DNA from: Torreya grandis
Lineage: Eukaryota > Streptophyta > Pinopsida > Cupressales > Taxaceae
Length of the DNA: 64,000 nt
Assembly (NCBI GenBank): GCA_037957365.1
Contig: JARHVA010003524.1
Location: forward strand, 124,001 to 188,000
Direction: 5' to 3'
Part shown: one piece after another, positions 1-11,623 of the stretch
How positions within the stretch are numbered: position 1 is the stretch's first letter
How the letters are laid out: every line of letters starts with the position of its first letter
Notes under the pieces: generated by a model
The model's input: the letters and a program-made list of their open reading frames with translations, nothing else
Database searches by the model: none
Told to the model about the DNA's origin: nothing
Position numbers and translations under genes: made by a program

Positions 1-640
1 TCAATCTCAGATTTTTAAGTAAACCCATGAGTAAACTAATATTTATTTAAACTTGTCAATTTCACCAATTGAATTATATTTTATTTTATAAAGTCATCTA
101 CAACCAACAATATGTCTTTTAGGTAGAGGTGGGATAATATCCCAAGTCTAATTTTTAATTAAGGTATAATTCTCAACTTGCATAACAATTTTCTATCAAT
201 CATTTTAAATGGCTTCCTTAAAATATTGAGTTTCACATTATACATAGTCATTAAAACATGATAAAAATATTGAATTGTAGTTAATTTATTAAGAGTAGAA
301 GATTGGATTAGAGATTCTACCCATCTAGGTATTTTATATTGAACATGAAATTCAAAGGGTTCCTCAGACTCTAAGTTATCCAAATATGGATCAACTTCCT
401 CTAGGGCATATGTTTCTTCATAAGGAGAACCAAGAGAGTTTGTTTCATCAAAAGAACATTGAAGAGGTTTTAAAAAGGGATCACAAAAAGATTTTTTGAA
501 AATAAGAACATTCATATTCTCAATTATCTATTTTTTATATGAATCATATAGTCTTAATCCTTGGTCTTACCGTCATAACTTACAAAAATACAAGAACATA
601 AATTAAGATCAAATTTCTTTCTTTTAACTTTAGGAAAAAA
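1..640 (-). pseudogene. Copia integrase-RT linker and start of RT
   Basis: An open stretch at 159-515 encodes 118 residues rich in acidic residues, followed in frame by broken sequence to the window edge. Around 20-170 the translation resembles the copia sequence that leads into RT: a 'lIKN.TW' type motif, then a 'GCKWIYKIK' type motif, with stops between. The acidic 118-residue stretch is the variable linker between integrase and RT. The assignment rests on position and these weak motifs. The open frame alone would not identify it. Confidence 0.5.
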
Positions 641-699
641 TATGGAAGTGGGGCCACAAAAGATCTTAAGATGAGTCACACTGGGCTTATTTTCACACC

Positions 700-1265
700 A
701 TATTTATAAATAGGTATAAATATATAAATATTTAGTATGGATTCTTTAAAATATTCACAACAGTATTCATGGCTTTGGCTCATAAGAACTTCAGAGCATT
801 TACATAATTCAACATTATTCTAGCAATTTATATAATAGTACAATTTTTCCTTTCGACAATACCATTCTACTGAAGAGAATAAGGAGTTGTTAATTCTCTT
901 TGAATACTATAAATAATTCAAAAATAACCAAACTATTTTCTAATATATTCACTACCATTATTGGATCTTAATCTCTTAATAGAAAAATTAGAAGCATTTT
1001 CAATAAAAGCTTTAAATTCTTTGAATTTAGATAACACTTCAGATTTATTTTTAATGAAATATGGCTAGATAATTATAATATAATAATCTATCAAAGTAAC
1101 ATTATACAAAAAACTTTTAAGAGATATAACTTAAAGAAGTCATGTTACATCACTATGAATTAAGTCTAAATGATAAGAGAAATTTATATCATGATTCTTG
1201 TGAAAGGGATTAGTATGTTGCTTACCATGTAAGCAACCTTCATAAATTTCATGATGGAAAAAGGT
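700..1265 (-). pseudogene. Copia integrase remnant
   Basis: The minus-strand translation contains CLHGKQH near 1230, the usual end of the gag-pre-integrase zinc-binding region. It is followed by LDLIHSDV near 1160, which carries the first catalytic aspartate, and at 840-880 by TPYSLQ-stop-NGIVERKN, which carries the catalytic glutamate of the DDE triad. The glutamine codon of the usual 'QQNG' reads TAG. Several frameshifts separate the blocks. Integrase would insert the cDNA into the host chromosome; this copy cannot be expressed. Confidence 0.75.
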
Positions 1266-1639
1266 AAAAGGAAGATAAACAACAACATTATGAGAAGACA
1301 TATCATCTAAAATTATAAAATTAACATGTCTTAATATTTCATGCCATAATTGAGATTCATTCTAACTATACTATGAAAGACAACATGTAGAAGAAGAAGA
1401 AAATATATAAACCATTGTTTTGAATACCTTTAACAATCAGAGAACCAGATTGATTTTTAATGGATCAATTATTTTTAATTAAAATTACAATTAAATTATC
1501 ATTGTAATTTGATAACAAGATAACAAATTCTACTTAAACTTAGGTACATAGAAAACATTATTAATAACAATATTTACAAATTTTGCCTTTTCTTTCTTAG
1601 TTGCTTTTAAAAATGAATTATCTCCTAAATAGATCTTTT

Positions 1640-1985
1640 AAAAACTATCTCTAGTATCAAATAAAATTTTAGATAAGAAAGTCACATGATGTGATGTACC
1701 ACCATATAAAATCCATTCTTTCTCACTAAAATCAAACAAGGTAGCATATAAATTAATAACATTAAAATTTTAACCTTGATTGTTGTTTTAATTATGGTTT
1801 TGATTGGATTTTCACTCTTTGTTATTTTTAGGAGTATAATTATTAGTTTTATTTTTATTTTTATAATAATTTTCCATTATATGACTAAATTTACAACATA
1901 GATTAAAATTTCCATTAAACTTATGTTTATGATTTTTATTATCGGGTTTCTTATTCTTATTTTTGTCATTAGTAGAATTAGGGTT
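1640..1985 (-). pseudogene. Copia gag zinc knuckle and protease remnant
   Basis: Near 1875-1945 the minus strand reads a knuckle of the form C-x-C/CKFSHIMEN, a decayed CCHC gag RNA-binding motif, followed by Asn/Lys-rich low complexity. Near 1690-1740 it reads EWILYGGTSHHVT, which matches the copia protease start 'WILDSGATHHVT' with the catalytic Asp-Ser replaced by Tyr-Gly. The order knuckle, protease, integrase fits the neighbouring remnants. Confidence 0.6.
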
Positions 1986-2120
1986 AGATTTCTAGTTTTT
2001 ATTATTCTTAAAAATAGGATTGAGAGTAAGAATTTTATACACAATATTTTCAAACTTTATCAATTATTGATATTTTCTATCTTATAATAACCCATAAAGT
2101 CTCAATCTCTCTGAGTGCAT

Positions 2121-3016
2121 GCCTTAAATAATGCATTGGGAAAGGGGTAGGTAGGCTATTGGTACTTCACATGATTGTTGTCCCTTATTACCACTTGTTA
2201 TCTACACACCCATCTCCTGAAAACATTCTTGTACCCTCCTCTAGTCATTTCATCTTCATTAGCCCTTCCCTAGCCTAAAACCCTTTTTAACAGTTTATAT
2301 TACACTATCAGCCCCATCAAATTTATACTCTAATTGAAAAAATTTATTTAGGGTCTAGGTCAGCCCCTAGATGACCTAGATTAAGACCTAATTTATTTTT
2401 TCAATAATGATACAAGGTTGATTAGGTTGACCTTGTTGACATAAACTTTTGAAAAGTATTAGGGTTAGATATGCCTATATAAACACATATATTTCATCAT
2501 TTATTAGAGAAGAGAAGAAGAAGAGATATGTATTACACATCTGCTTATCTACTATTTTACTCGAGGAGCATATTTTAGGGCTTCATACTTTCTTTGGAGA
2601 TATAGATCTTATCTTATGGAGAAGTCTTTTGGATGTATTGATAGGTTTTGTATCCTAGAGTTGATTTATCCTTGCCATCCTTACATACCAAAAAAACCTC
2701 TTGTGAAGCACCTTGGCCAAGGGAGAGATTAAGGCTTGGTAGGTTTGTCTTCAAATGTGAGTATTCTTAACTTTGTTTCTTCTTTGTAAGAGTATATAGA
2801 AATGAATTTTTACTTATCTCCCACACATTATAATTCTATATACATTGCCATGAGTATATGTTTTTGATGCATATTTACTTTTAATATTTATAAACCCCAC
2901 TTTGTGCCACAAGTTTTGGTGAGCACTAGATTAGACTTCTACTTTACTTGTTATTAGTTTAGTGAATATGAAAACATAGGACCTAGTTAGGGTTACTGCA
3001 TAGTTTTACTTGACTA
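2121..3016. other. Unassigned AT-rich stretch between two elements
   Basis: No domain was recognised. A plausible TATA box (CTATATAAA, about 2473-2481, plus strand) is followed by a purine-rich GAGAAGAGAAGAAGAAGAG leader and a 69-codon ORF (2449-2658) that resembles nothing I know. It could be the remains of an LTR promoter and leader cut by the giant element inserted at 3017. The five bases before 3017 are GACTA, the predicted target-site duplication of that element; its partner would lie beyond the window. Confidence 0.3.
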
Positions 3017-5369
3017 TGTTGATGAGAGTTTTAACCACATTAGTTTCTTAATGAGGTAGCCTCTAACATTTTAGGATCTAAATGGAGGTGAACTTCACTC
3101 CAAGACATGAGTTGTAGGTATGCGGTTTTAATAACTAGTTGATGAATAGCAGGTTGTTAACAAGGTTTTTGGATGGAGGGGTGGTCTCTAAAATATAAGT
3201 AAAAATATATATGATTTTTTGTATGGATTCTTGCTAATATAGAATGGGTAAGTATCAAAATAAACTCAAAAAAGATGGAAGAGTAGAGGAAAAAAAAGTT
3301 GTACGGCTTTAGGAATCACCTCTCTAGATGGTTTCTAAGTGGACAAGTGCTTTCTAAACCTATGCCTATTACTAACAATTTTTGCATACACATAGTCAGA
3401 CATGGTTAAGAAGTCTAGGATGATATTGATATAAGACAAACATGGACCTTAGTCAAAGGTTGTTCCTTTTAGATCAGTTGTTGCACACCCTTAATTAGCA
3501 TATTATGGCTAAGGCTTAGTGATGTTTCTAAGACAGCTATTGCACACACATATAAAACTATATTGAATGAAAGAATCTCTACACACTTCATAATATGAAT
3601 CAATCAACTCAATTGTCAATAATCAATGTAATTTACCAATCCTTCAATATCTATTATACATCTAAGACTAGCATATTAATCAAGACAATAAATAACTCAT
3701 TCATAGCTTTTACACACTAAGAGTTATTGAATCATACAACCAAAATAAATAAGCCTAATTACACAAACATGGAAAAGAAAATACACAAACACATGAATTG
3801 ATAATCAAAATTATTTCTTATCTTATATATTAAAAATCCTCTAACCCTTCAAAATTATGGATTACAAGTGTTTAAATAGAATTGGTGAAGGGGTCACCTC
3901 ATCCTCCAAGTATGTGCAAGATATAATACATGTCATAGTTAGAACTTGAGTTATAACTATAGTAAAAATCCTAGAGTTATCTTATAGTTATTAATATTCT
4001 AAGTTAGTCTTTATAAAAATATGCAATATGTTTATGTGTATAAAAATGAATTAGGAAACTTTATAATATGGTTTGAACTATAAGAAACTATAATAATATA
4101 AAATATACACCGCTGTAGAATGTTCATGAAAAAACTCTTGGCCTTTCAAGGATGTGTTGATGTATGGATGGCTACATGGACTTTAGTTAGTGTAGTAACT
4201 ATGGCTATTAATATAGAACTGGAAGCAGTAGCTTGATTTTGCTTCTTCTTCACCTCTATCTTGAGCCAGCACTTATGTGAAACATCATATTGCTATTGAA
4301 TTATCTGCATGTTGAAAAGAGGTAGTCTATATACCCTATTGACTTGTCCCAAGAGCTTTACATACTCTACCTTAGTCATCTAAAATTTGATCTTAAAGAT
4401 TTCAACTTCAATGACCTTTCTATCAAAGCTTAAGTCGACCTCTATGTCCTTCAATGGTAACCCCTATAGATTTTGTTTGAAATTATTTATGGCCTCCTAA
4501 ATGAGTTGATCAAATATAATATTATTGATCAACTTTATAGTAGTATATTTTACCTTAAACAATTTCAAATCATTCAAAATTTATAGGATGAGGGTCTCAT
4601 GTTCTTGGTACTTAGGTAGCAAAGCCCCCGCTACTATCAACCATTCCCTAGCCTCTTTTATCCTGATGACCACTAGGTTGAGTGCATTATATGCCTCTAG
4701 TGGTGTCATGAGATCCAAATGGCTATAATTCTTATTAGTTGTATAAACAATTAACATTTTTAATTTATTACCATTAGACTTCAAAGAATTAAATAATTCA
4801 TGAGTTTTGGTAATATAGGGGTTTAATTCAACTCACATGAATTCTAATGCTTCCAAATAATTGTAACACTTAGAAGCTACCTCTTAGACCTCAGTTTCAA
4901 TGCCAACTAGTATATGTATAGTATTTTGTTGCTCTTTCAATTATTCTAATTTAGCCTTCAATTCCTATCGAGTAAATTTTGTGCCTTCATGAATTGCCAC
5001 CATGGCATCCTTTTGTGCTTTAGCCAAAGATATAAATTCTTCAATATAGGTTGATTACCCCAATTGCCTATTCTATATTTTGGTCAAGGAGAAGACATCT
5101 TGCCTTTCTTCAAAAATCAATTCCCTACCAACATCATCTTCCAACTTCCTCTTCCTCACCCTTTAAATGATTTTGGATGGTTTGTCAAACAAGGTTGTTA
5201 TAAAAGGGAGCTCTATTGTTTTAAAGCTAATAAATTAAAAGGTTTTGGATCTTAAATCTATGTCCCATGCAAAGATTATCAATTGGTTGAGGTCTATTTC
5301 CTTTTTGGTTTTAACCATAACTTATTCAACCTCCTCAGTTATTTGGTTCTTTGACAATGGTATCAAGCA

Positions 5370-5374
5370 AGGAA
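5370..5374. repeat. Target-site duplication AGGAA of the non-autonomous Ty3-like element
   Basis: AGGAA at 5370-5374 is repeated at 18148-18152, directly outside the two LTR ends (TGAT...ATCA). Joining the flanks restores the giant-LTR sequence as it appears near 47920-47980. Confidence 0.88.
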
Positions 5375-6258
5375 TGATCCAAAGGATTATGGTCACTATG
5401 GTCACCATTTTTGTTAATATGAAGACCATAACTAGTAGAGCCCACTTTTATAATGGAGGGGGGATCTATCATCATGTATGGTAATGGTGTTTTATTAATT
5501 TCTTAATTACACTATTATTTATTTACCATATAATTATCCTTATTGCTTCTATTTATGACATGTGGTAGGACAAAGAACATTTAAAAGGCCCACATGATGG
5601 GTCCTCAGGCCACCATGTGGCCTACCACCATATCCTTGATATTTCTCCAATCCATAATGCATTTCAAGTTTACATGTTGAGTTCAAGTCATGACAACTTG
5701 AGTACCAACTCAAGTACCAACCCAACTTGCTTGGTAACCCAACTCACACGGTTCATCATTGAACTCATTGATCCAACTCATAGCTAGATTAACTCAAAGT
5801 TCAAACTTATCTTTAAGATTCCAACAAACAAAAGGATGTTATGCATGGTCACAATCATGAATGTAATATTTGAATCTCATCTATTTAAATAATTGTTAAC
5901 ATCCTTCCCATGGATGTGGGATTTTTGGTTCAAAGGATACCATTCCATGAGATGAGCAAGGGGGACCTGACGACCCTTAAACAAAATTTATGATGTGGCT
6001 GAGGCAAGGGCCTGGGAGTGAAGGCATGAATGAAGCATCTATTTTTATCATTTGATTGGAGGAATGAAGTTGCCATTAGGGCAAAGATGTATAGAGGTTT
6101 GATGTGCCTTGGATAAAAGACATTTGAATAACTCCTTTATACAATCCTGTGAAGACAAAATGAATTATTTTGAGAAACTGATAGTAAGCCTAAGTGGGCA
6201 TGATAATTTATTAGTTGTTTATATATGGCTTTATAGACATTCAAGTGGATAGTTTGAA

Positions 6259-6263
6259 ATATA
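6259..6263. repeat. Target-site duplication ATATA of the copia element
   Basis: ATATA at 6259-6263 and 11972-11976 flanks the element's TG...CA ends. The uninterrupted sister LTR has a single copy at the equivalent place near 16499. Confidence 0.9.
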
Positions 6264-6971
6264 TGTTGGGGATCAACCAACAATATGATTACACTTATGA
6301 AAGCAATAAACCACAGAATTAAATCAGATAGATAAGTAACTAGAATGATAAATAGCAAAGAACAAGAGATACAAGAAACCACCTTGAAAACTTGTATTAA
6401 ACTCTTTATAGAAGGAATACAATTGAAGAAACTTCTTTCTTCCACACCTCTCTCAGATGTACAAGATCTCTCTCTAGATCTCTCTCCCTCAAGAGCTCTC
6501 TCTCTCAAGTACAATCAACTCCAACAACCTGGAATGATTCACCTATACAATTTTGTATTGTTCTTCAACATTCACAATGTTCTACTACTTCCATAAGCTA
6601 AGAAGATCTTTCCTACATATAGAATTAGGAAACTTGAGCATGCACTTAAAACCAATAGTTAAGCCTCTTGAACAAGGGCTCTAAAAATAGTCTTGCTAAT
6701 AATAGAGACGTGGACTTAAGACTATAACTTAATCTCATCATGCAAACACTCAGTTCTGTCCTCAGAAATTACTTTCTAGACGCACAGGTAACTGACGTTG
6801 GTTCCTGCCTGCTTGCACCTGACCGACGTCGGCCAATTTTTGCCGACACCGACATCTCTTCAACTGCTTCTAACCGACGTCGGTCGTTCCTGACCAACGC
6901 CGGTGACTGTGTAAACCTGTAACTTTGGTAATGCACTCCTTGGTGAAGCTTTTAGGCTCCACACCTTAACA
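6264..6971 (-). repeat. 3' LTR of the copia element
   Basis: 708 bp. In element orientation it starts at 6971 with TGTTAAGGTGTGGAGCC. A palindrome array lies 65-180 bp from that start and a TATA-like ATTCTATATGTAGG about 340 bp in. CT-rich runs (plus strand TCTCTCTCTAGATCTCTCTC near 6470-6510) sit in the presumed R-U5. Confidence 0.93.
6792..6904. repeat. Palindrome array (CCGACGTCGG) in copia 3' LTR
   Basis: Five copies of a 10 bp near-palindrome with consensus CCGACGTCGG (CTGACGTTGG, CCGACGTCGG, CCGACACCGA, CCGACGTCGG, CCAACGCCGG). Starts are 31, 20, 31 and 20 bp apart. The core GACGTC contains the ACGT centre recognised by plant bZIP factors, and TGACG is the TGA/as-1 half-site. It lies in the proximal U3. 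Confidence 0.85.
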
Positions 6972-6988
6972 ATCTCCCACATGGAGAT
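6972..6988 (-). promoter_or_regulatory. Copia polypurine tract
   Basis: On the minus strand CCATGTGGGAGAT stands immediately before the 3' LTR start TGTTAAGG. A GGGAGAT tract abutting TGTT is the usual plus-strand primer site of plant copia elements. Confidence 0.85.
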
Positions 6989-7043
6989 AAACAGTTGCAC
7001 CAGTACCTGTACAGCAACATCTTTTAGCTCCTCCATCTTCAAC

Positions 7044-8987
7044 TCAATCATGAAGACCAATAGAAGTTGAATGAAGATTCAACTTCTCCTTTATAACCGG
7101 CTTGGTTAACATATCAGCAGGATTCCTATCTGTATGGATCTTCTCCAGCTTCAACTCACCATCCTCCAATACCTGTCTTATGAAGTGGTACCTAAGTTGT
7201 ATATGCTTGGTTCTTGAATGAAAGGTTGAATTCTTAGCCAAATGAATGGCACTCTGACTATCATTATATAGTCTGCAACTCTCTTGCTCCTTTCCAAGCT
7301 CTTCCATGAACCATGTCATCCATATCATCTCTTTGCTAGCCTCTGTGGCTGCAATATACTCTGCTTCTGTAGTTGACAAGGCAACAACCTTCTGCAACTT
7401 TGATATCCAGCTAACCGTCATTCCACCAACAGTGAAAACATATCCTGTGGTGCTCCTCCTGCCATCCAAATCACCTGCCATATCTGAATCTACATAACCA
7501 TGTAGAGAAGTATCTGAACCTCCATAGCACAAATGCCTACTGCTGGTTCCTCTCAGATATCTAAGGATCCACTGAACTACTTTCCAGTGTTCCTTCCCTG
7601 GATTGGCCATATACTTACTTACAACTCCCACTGCTTGGGCAATATTTGGTCTAGTACACACCATTGCATACATTAAACTCCCTACTACGGAAGAATATGG
7701 AACCTTACTCATGTACTCTACCTCATCATGTGAATTAGGACATTGTTCTTTACTCAACTTAAAATGTCCAGCCAAAGGTGTGCTTACTGGTTTAGCATCC
7801 TGCATATTGAACCGTTTCAACACCTTGTTCACATAATCCTCTTGAGACAAAATCAACCTATGATTTTTCTTGTCTCTCTTAATGCTCATGCCAAGGATTT
7901 TCTTTGCTGCTCCCAAATCCTTCATAGCAAATGTTTGAGCTAATTTCACCTTAAGCTCAGAGATATCCTGCATGTGTGATCCTACAACTAGCATATCATC
8001 TACATAAAACAATAAGATAATATATCTACCATTATCCAATCTCTTAAAATACACACAATGGTCAGATTGACACCTACTATAGCCATGCTCAGTCATAAAC
8101 CTGTCAAATTTCAAATACCACTGTCTAGGAGCTTGCTTGAGGCCATACAAGCTTTTCTTCAATCTGCACACTAACTTCTCCTTACCTTTGACCTCAAATC
8201 CTTCCAGCTGTTCCATGTATATTTCCTCATCCAAATCTCCATGAAGAAATCCTATCTTAACATCTAGCTGCTCAAGATGCAAATCCTCAATAGCAACCAA
8301 AGACAATACAACCCGTATAGAAGTCATTTTAACAACAGGAGAAAAAATCTCACCAAAGTCAATTCCTGGCTTTTGTGCAAATCCTTTCACTAAAAACCTG
8401 GCCTTATATCTCATCTATCCATTCTCACCTTCTTTCAACCTATAGGTCCATATGTTCTTCAGTCTCCTCTTACCTGCTGGCAACTCAACCAAATCCCATG
8501 TTTGGTTCTCTCTCAAGGACTCCATTTCCTCAACCATGCCACGCTCCCACTGACTCTTGGACTCCACCTGTAATGCTTCTTCAAAACTCTCTAATTCTCC
8601 ACCATCAGTTAGCAATAAATAGAATAATGAAGGAAAATATCTAATTGGAGGCTTACTTACCCTTTCTGACCTCCTGATGGGCATCTGAAACTCATTCACA
8701 ACACGTTGTCTACCCAAATTCTCTAACAGTGACCAACCTCGGTCACCTCCAAACCTGTTACTGGCTGACGCCAGTTCTTCCTGACCGACGTCAGTGCTTG
8801 TCCTACCGACGTCGATCTCTGTATGACCGACATCAGTTTCTGTTCTACCGACGTAGGTTCCTATCCTGCTGACGTCGGTCTCTGTGTTTTCTTGCAAGTG
8901 ATTATTTCTTTTTCTTGTGAGCTCATTTTGGACCGTCACCTCGTCCAATTCTCCATTGCTCTACCCAGATTGATTCAGCTTCTTTAG
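7044..8987 (-). pseudogene. Copia linker, reverse transcriptase and RNase H
   Basis: From 8948 a linker containing a Thr-Asp-Val-Gly heptad repeat leads to RRSERVSKPPIRYFPS and WDLVELPAGKRRLKNIWTYRLK. After a TAG (8415-8417) RT continues open for 456 codons: YKARFLVKGFAQKPGIDF, LDVKIGFLHGDLDEEIYM and the catalytic FYVDDMLVVG. RNase H follows (HGYVDSDMAGDLDGRRSTTGY, STTEAEYIAATEASKEMIWM, LYNDSQSAIHLAKNSTFHSR) and the frame ends in ADMLTKPVIKEK and a stop at 7044. RT and RNase H acids are all present. Restoring the base lost near 10023, the frame 11104-7044 has exactly 1354 codons, normal for the family. Confidence 0.95.
8765..8880. repeat. Palindrome array within pol, encoding a 7-residue repeat
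   Basis: Six copies of the CCGACGTCGG-type near-palindrome recur at about 21 bp (20, 21, 21, 21, 21) inside the integrase-RT linker. On the minus strand they encode TDVGRTE-type heptads (DV, YV, DV, DV, DV every seven residues). The motif is the same as in this element's LTRs. Confidence 0.88.
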
Positions 8988-9977
8988 CTAATCACTATAC
9001 ATCACTTTTTCATTGAAAACAACATCACGGCTCCTAATTACCTTGTTAGTTCCTAGATTCCAAAATTTGAAACCAAAATCATCTGAGCCATAGCCAATAA
9101 ACGTGCACCTCATAGACTTAGCATCCAGCTTCTTTCTATTTTCCTTATCTACGTGCACAAAGGCTTCACAACCAAAAACTTTGAGATATGAGAGATCTAC
9201 CTTTTTACCTATCCATGCCTCTTCTGGAATTCCACCATCCAGAGCTGTAGAGGGTCCTCTATTAATCAGGTACACTACAGTATCCACTGCTTCTACCCAA
9301 AACTCTAAGGGCAAACTAGCATGCAATCTCATACATCTTGCACGCTCCATGATTTTTTTGTTCATCCTTTCAGCAATACCATTCTGCTGAGGTGTCCTTG
9401 GGACCGTCCTTTGCCTGTAGATTCCATGCATATAACAATATCAATTGAACTTAAAGCTGTAGAACTCACCACCATTGTCAGATCTCAGGCACTTCAATCT
9501 TCTGCCTGTTTCATTCTCAACCATAGCTTTCCAAATCTTAAAAGTCTCAAATACATCAGATTTCTTCTTAATACAATAGATCCATACCTTTCTTGTAGCA
9601 TCATTTATGAATGTAACATAGTACTGTGATCCTCCAATAGAAGCTACCTGAGCTGATCCCCACACGTCTATGTGAACAAGCTGCAACTTATGCCTCTTCT
9701 TTGTTGACCCAGTCTTAAGAAAACTCACTCTCTTCTATTTTCCAAACACACAATGCTCACAAAATTCTAGATCTATGTTTTTCAAATCTGAAAGCTTACC
9801 TCTAGACTTAAGAATTGACATCCCCTTCTCACTCATGTGGCCAAGCCTTGAGTGCCACAATTTAGCATCCACATCTGAAGTAGATAATACAGAAGGAGAA
9901 ATATTAGTAACACAATTACATAAATAGAGAGTACCAACTCTCTTACCTCTGGCCATAACAAGTGCACCCTTGGTCAC
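8988..9977 (-). pseudogene. Copia integrase
   Basis: It begins with the gag-pre-integrase zinc region (LWHSRLGHMSEKGMSIL...FCEHCVFGK), a TAG at 9735-9737, then LVHIDVWGSAQVASIGG (first Asp), CLRSDNGGEF (second Asp), a TGA at 9441-9443, and TPQQNGIAERMNKKIMERAR (catalytic Glu). The C-terminal SYLKVFGCEAFVHVDKENRKKLD and CTFIGYGSDDFGFKFW are standard. All three catalytic acids are intact; only the stops disable it. It ends in TAG at 8988-8990, with another at 8961. Confidence 0.93.
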
Positions 9978-10354
9978 CTTCCAAGATTTAGCTATGAGAG
10001 TTATTGTACAACCCTCACCCCTAACTTTCCTGTAGAAATCAAATTCCTCTTCAAGCTAGGAACATGCATAACATCTCTCAACACCCATGTGTTGCCATTC
10101 TGTATTTTCAGCTACACTTTACCTTTGCCAATTATTTTACAAGGCTCATCATCCCCTAAATACACTATTCTAAAATCTCCATGGATATAGTCACTAAAAT
10201 ATTTTCTATTAGGGGTAGCATGAAAAGATGCACTAGAATCTAATACCCAAGATTCTATATTATTATGCAAAGAGAATATTAAAGCATCTTGTGCAATACT
10301 TGAAACCTTTACTTCTTCTTTTCCTTCGTGTTGATTGTCCTCCTTAGGCTTTGA
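9978..10354 (-). pseudogene. Copia protease region
   Basis: In frame with gag after its TAG, the translation gives ESWVLDSSASFHATPNRKYF. This is the aspartic protease start, with the loop Asp-Ser-Gly-Ala changed to Asp-Ser-Ser-Ala, which would be expected to impair catalysis. LGDDEPCKIIGKGKV, then a TAG (10112-10114), and VLRDVMHVPSLKRNLIS follow. A single-base loss near 10023, inside a run of Gs, moves the frame into the integrase. Confidence 0.88.
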
Positions 10355-11104
10355 CTAGCAATCTCTGCTTATGTGCCCCATCTTTCCACAATTCCAGCAT
10401 TGTGGCCTCCTGCCATTTCTGGATTTGGATCTACCTCTCACCTTAGACTTAGATCTTGATCTCCTCTTGCTCTTCTCTTTTTGCCTTCCCCTACTCTCAA
10501 GATTTAAAGAGTTCCCTGATGTTTTCTCTATGCTTTTCCTGCAAATTTCCTCATTCAAGATCACACTAACAACATCCTCTACTTTCAAAATATTTGAGGC
10601 AGATGCAGTATTAGAAACTGCCATTACTAAGCTATGCCAGCTTTCAGGCAAAGAACATAATATTAAAAGAGATTTTATTTCATCATCAAACACAATATTG
10701 ACTGAACTTAATTGATTAACAATTCCATGGAAATTATTCAAGTGATTAGATACAGATCCACCTTCCTGCATACGCAAATTAAATAACTGCTTCATAAGAT
10801 ATACCTTATTAGAAGCTGAGGGTTTTTCATACAAATTTGCTAAAGTAGTCATCAACTCTACTGTAGACTTTGCCTGTGATAAATTAGATATCACAGTAGA
10901 TGCTAGACTCAGTCTTATAGACCCCAGGGCCTTTCTATCAAGAACTTCCCATTCTTCATCATCCATGTCTGTGGGCTTCTTTGCAATCCCACCTAACGGT
11001 AAGTATAGATCTTTCTGATATAGATAGTCCTCTATCTGCATTCTCTAATGTTGATAATTTTTGCCATTGAACTTCTCCATTCTTAGCTTACTTTCTTCTG
11101 CCAT
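10355..11104 (-). pseudogene. Copia gag
   Basis: The frame starts at ATG 11104-11102 (MAEESKLRMEKFNGKNYQH), then has TAG at 11045-11047 where gags of this type have Trp, and continues open from 11041. UBN2-type gag motifs follow (LMKQLFNLRMQEGGSVSNHL, LLILCSLPESW). A basic stretch precedes the CCHC zinc knuckle CWNCGKMGHISRDC at the end. A second stop (TAG, 10355-10357) directly follows the knuckle and reads into the protease in the same frame. Gag forms the particle and packages RNA. Confidence 0.92.
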
Positions 11105-11245
11105 TGCTTCTCCCACTCAAAAAAAAATCCCTACAGAAACCCCTGTGAGCAACCCGTAATCAATACACACTACACAGATCTGAACCACCTGTTAGTGAAC
11201 CTGAGCTTTGATACCACTTATGGATATCAAGCTCTAAACCTAAAA

Positions 11246-11261
11246 CCAAGCTCTGATACCA
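11246..11261 (-). promoter_or_regulatory. Copia primer-binding site (initiator tRNA-Met)
   Basis: The minus strand reads TGGTATCAGAGCTTGG two bases after the 5' LTR end, complementary to initiator tRNA-Met. A second similar sequence, TGGTATCAAAGCTCAGG, lies about 44 bp further in (11201-11217) and may be a duplicated or older primer site. Confidence 0.9.
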
Positions 11262-11616
11262 CTTGTTGGGGATCAACCAACAATATGATTACACTTATGA
11301 AAGCAATAAACCATGAAATTAAATTAGATAGATAAGTAACTAGAATGATAAATAGCAAAGAACAAGAGATACAAGAAACCACCCTGAAAACTTGTATTAA
11401 ACTCTTTATAGAAGGAATACAATTGAAGAAACTAATTTCTTCCACACCTCTCTCAGATGTACAAGATCTCTCTCTAGATCTCTTTCCCTCAAGAGCTCTC
11501 TCTCTCAAGTACAATCAACTCCAACAACCTGGAATGATTCACCTATACAATTCTGTACTATTCTTCAACATTCACAATGTTCTACTACTTCCACAAGCTA
11601 AGAGTATCTTTCCTAC

Positions 11617-11623
11617 ATATATA
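11617..11623 (-). promoter_or_regulatory. TATA box in copia 5' LTR
   Basis: The minus strand reads TTATATATG, about 350 bp from the LTR start and some 180 bp downstream of the palindrome array. In the 3' LTR the equivalent box has one changed base (TCTATATG). Confidence 0.55.

Larger units (their letters stand above)
1..2120 (-). mobile_element. Decayed Ty1/copia element, cut by the window edge
   Basis: Read on the minus strand, the order from right to left is gag zinc knuckle, protease, integrase, integrase-RT linker and the first residues of RT. This is the Ty1/copia order (integrase before RT). RT and RNase H would lie to the left of base 1. Many stops and frameshifts interrupt it. No LTR or primer site was recognised on the right side, so the 5' end is lost or too decayed to see. 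It is a different family from the copia element at 6264-11971: the protein motifs differ and the decay is much heavier. Confidence 0.75.

Noticed and set aside
2449..2658. Possible small gene of 69 codons behind a TATA box
   Set aside because: No domain, no second copy to compare, and the context suggests an LTR or leader remnant.
8375..8644. Plus-strand ORFs across the copia element (for example 8375-8644, 9321-9629, 10371-10715)
   Set aside because: All are shadows of the minus-strand polyprotein.
10371..10715. Leu/Asp-rich 114-codon ORF
   Set aside because: Antisense of the basic gag tail and knuckle; no independent support.
7044..11104. Stop-codon reassignment (TAG/TAA as Gln) to explain the many stops
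   Set aside because: TGA stops and frameshifts also occur, stops fall at likely Trp and Arg sites too, and the elements are ordinary plant families, so C-to-T decay suffices.
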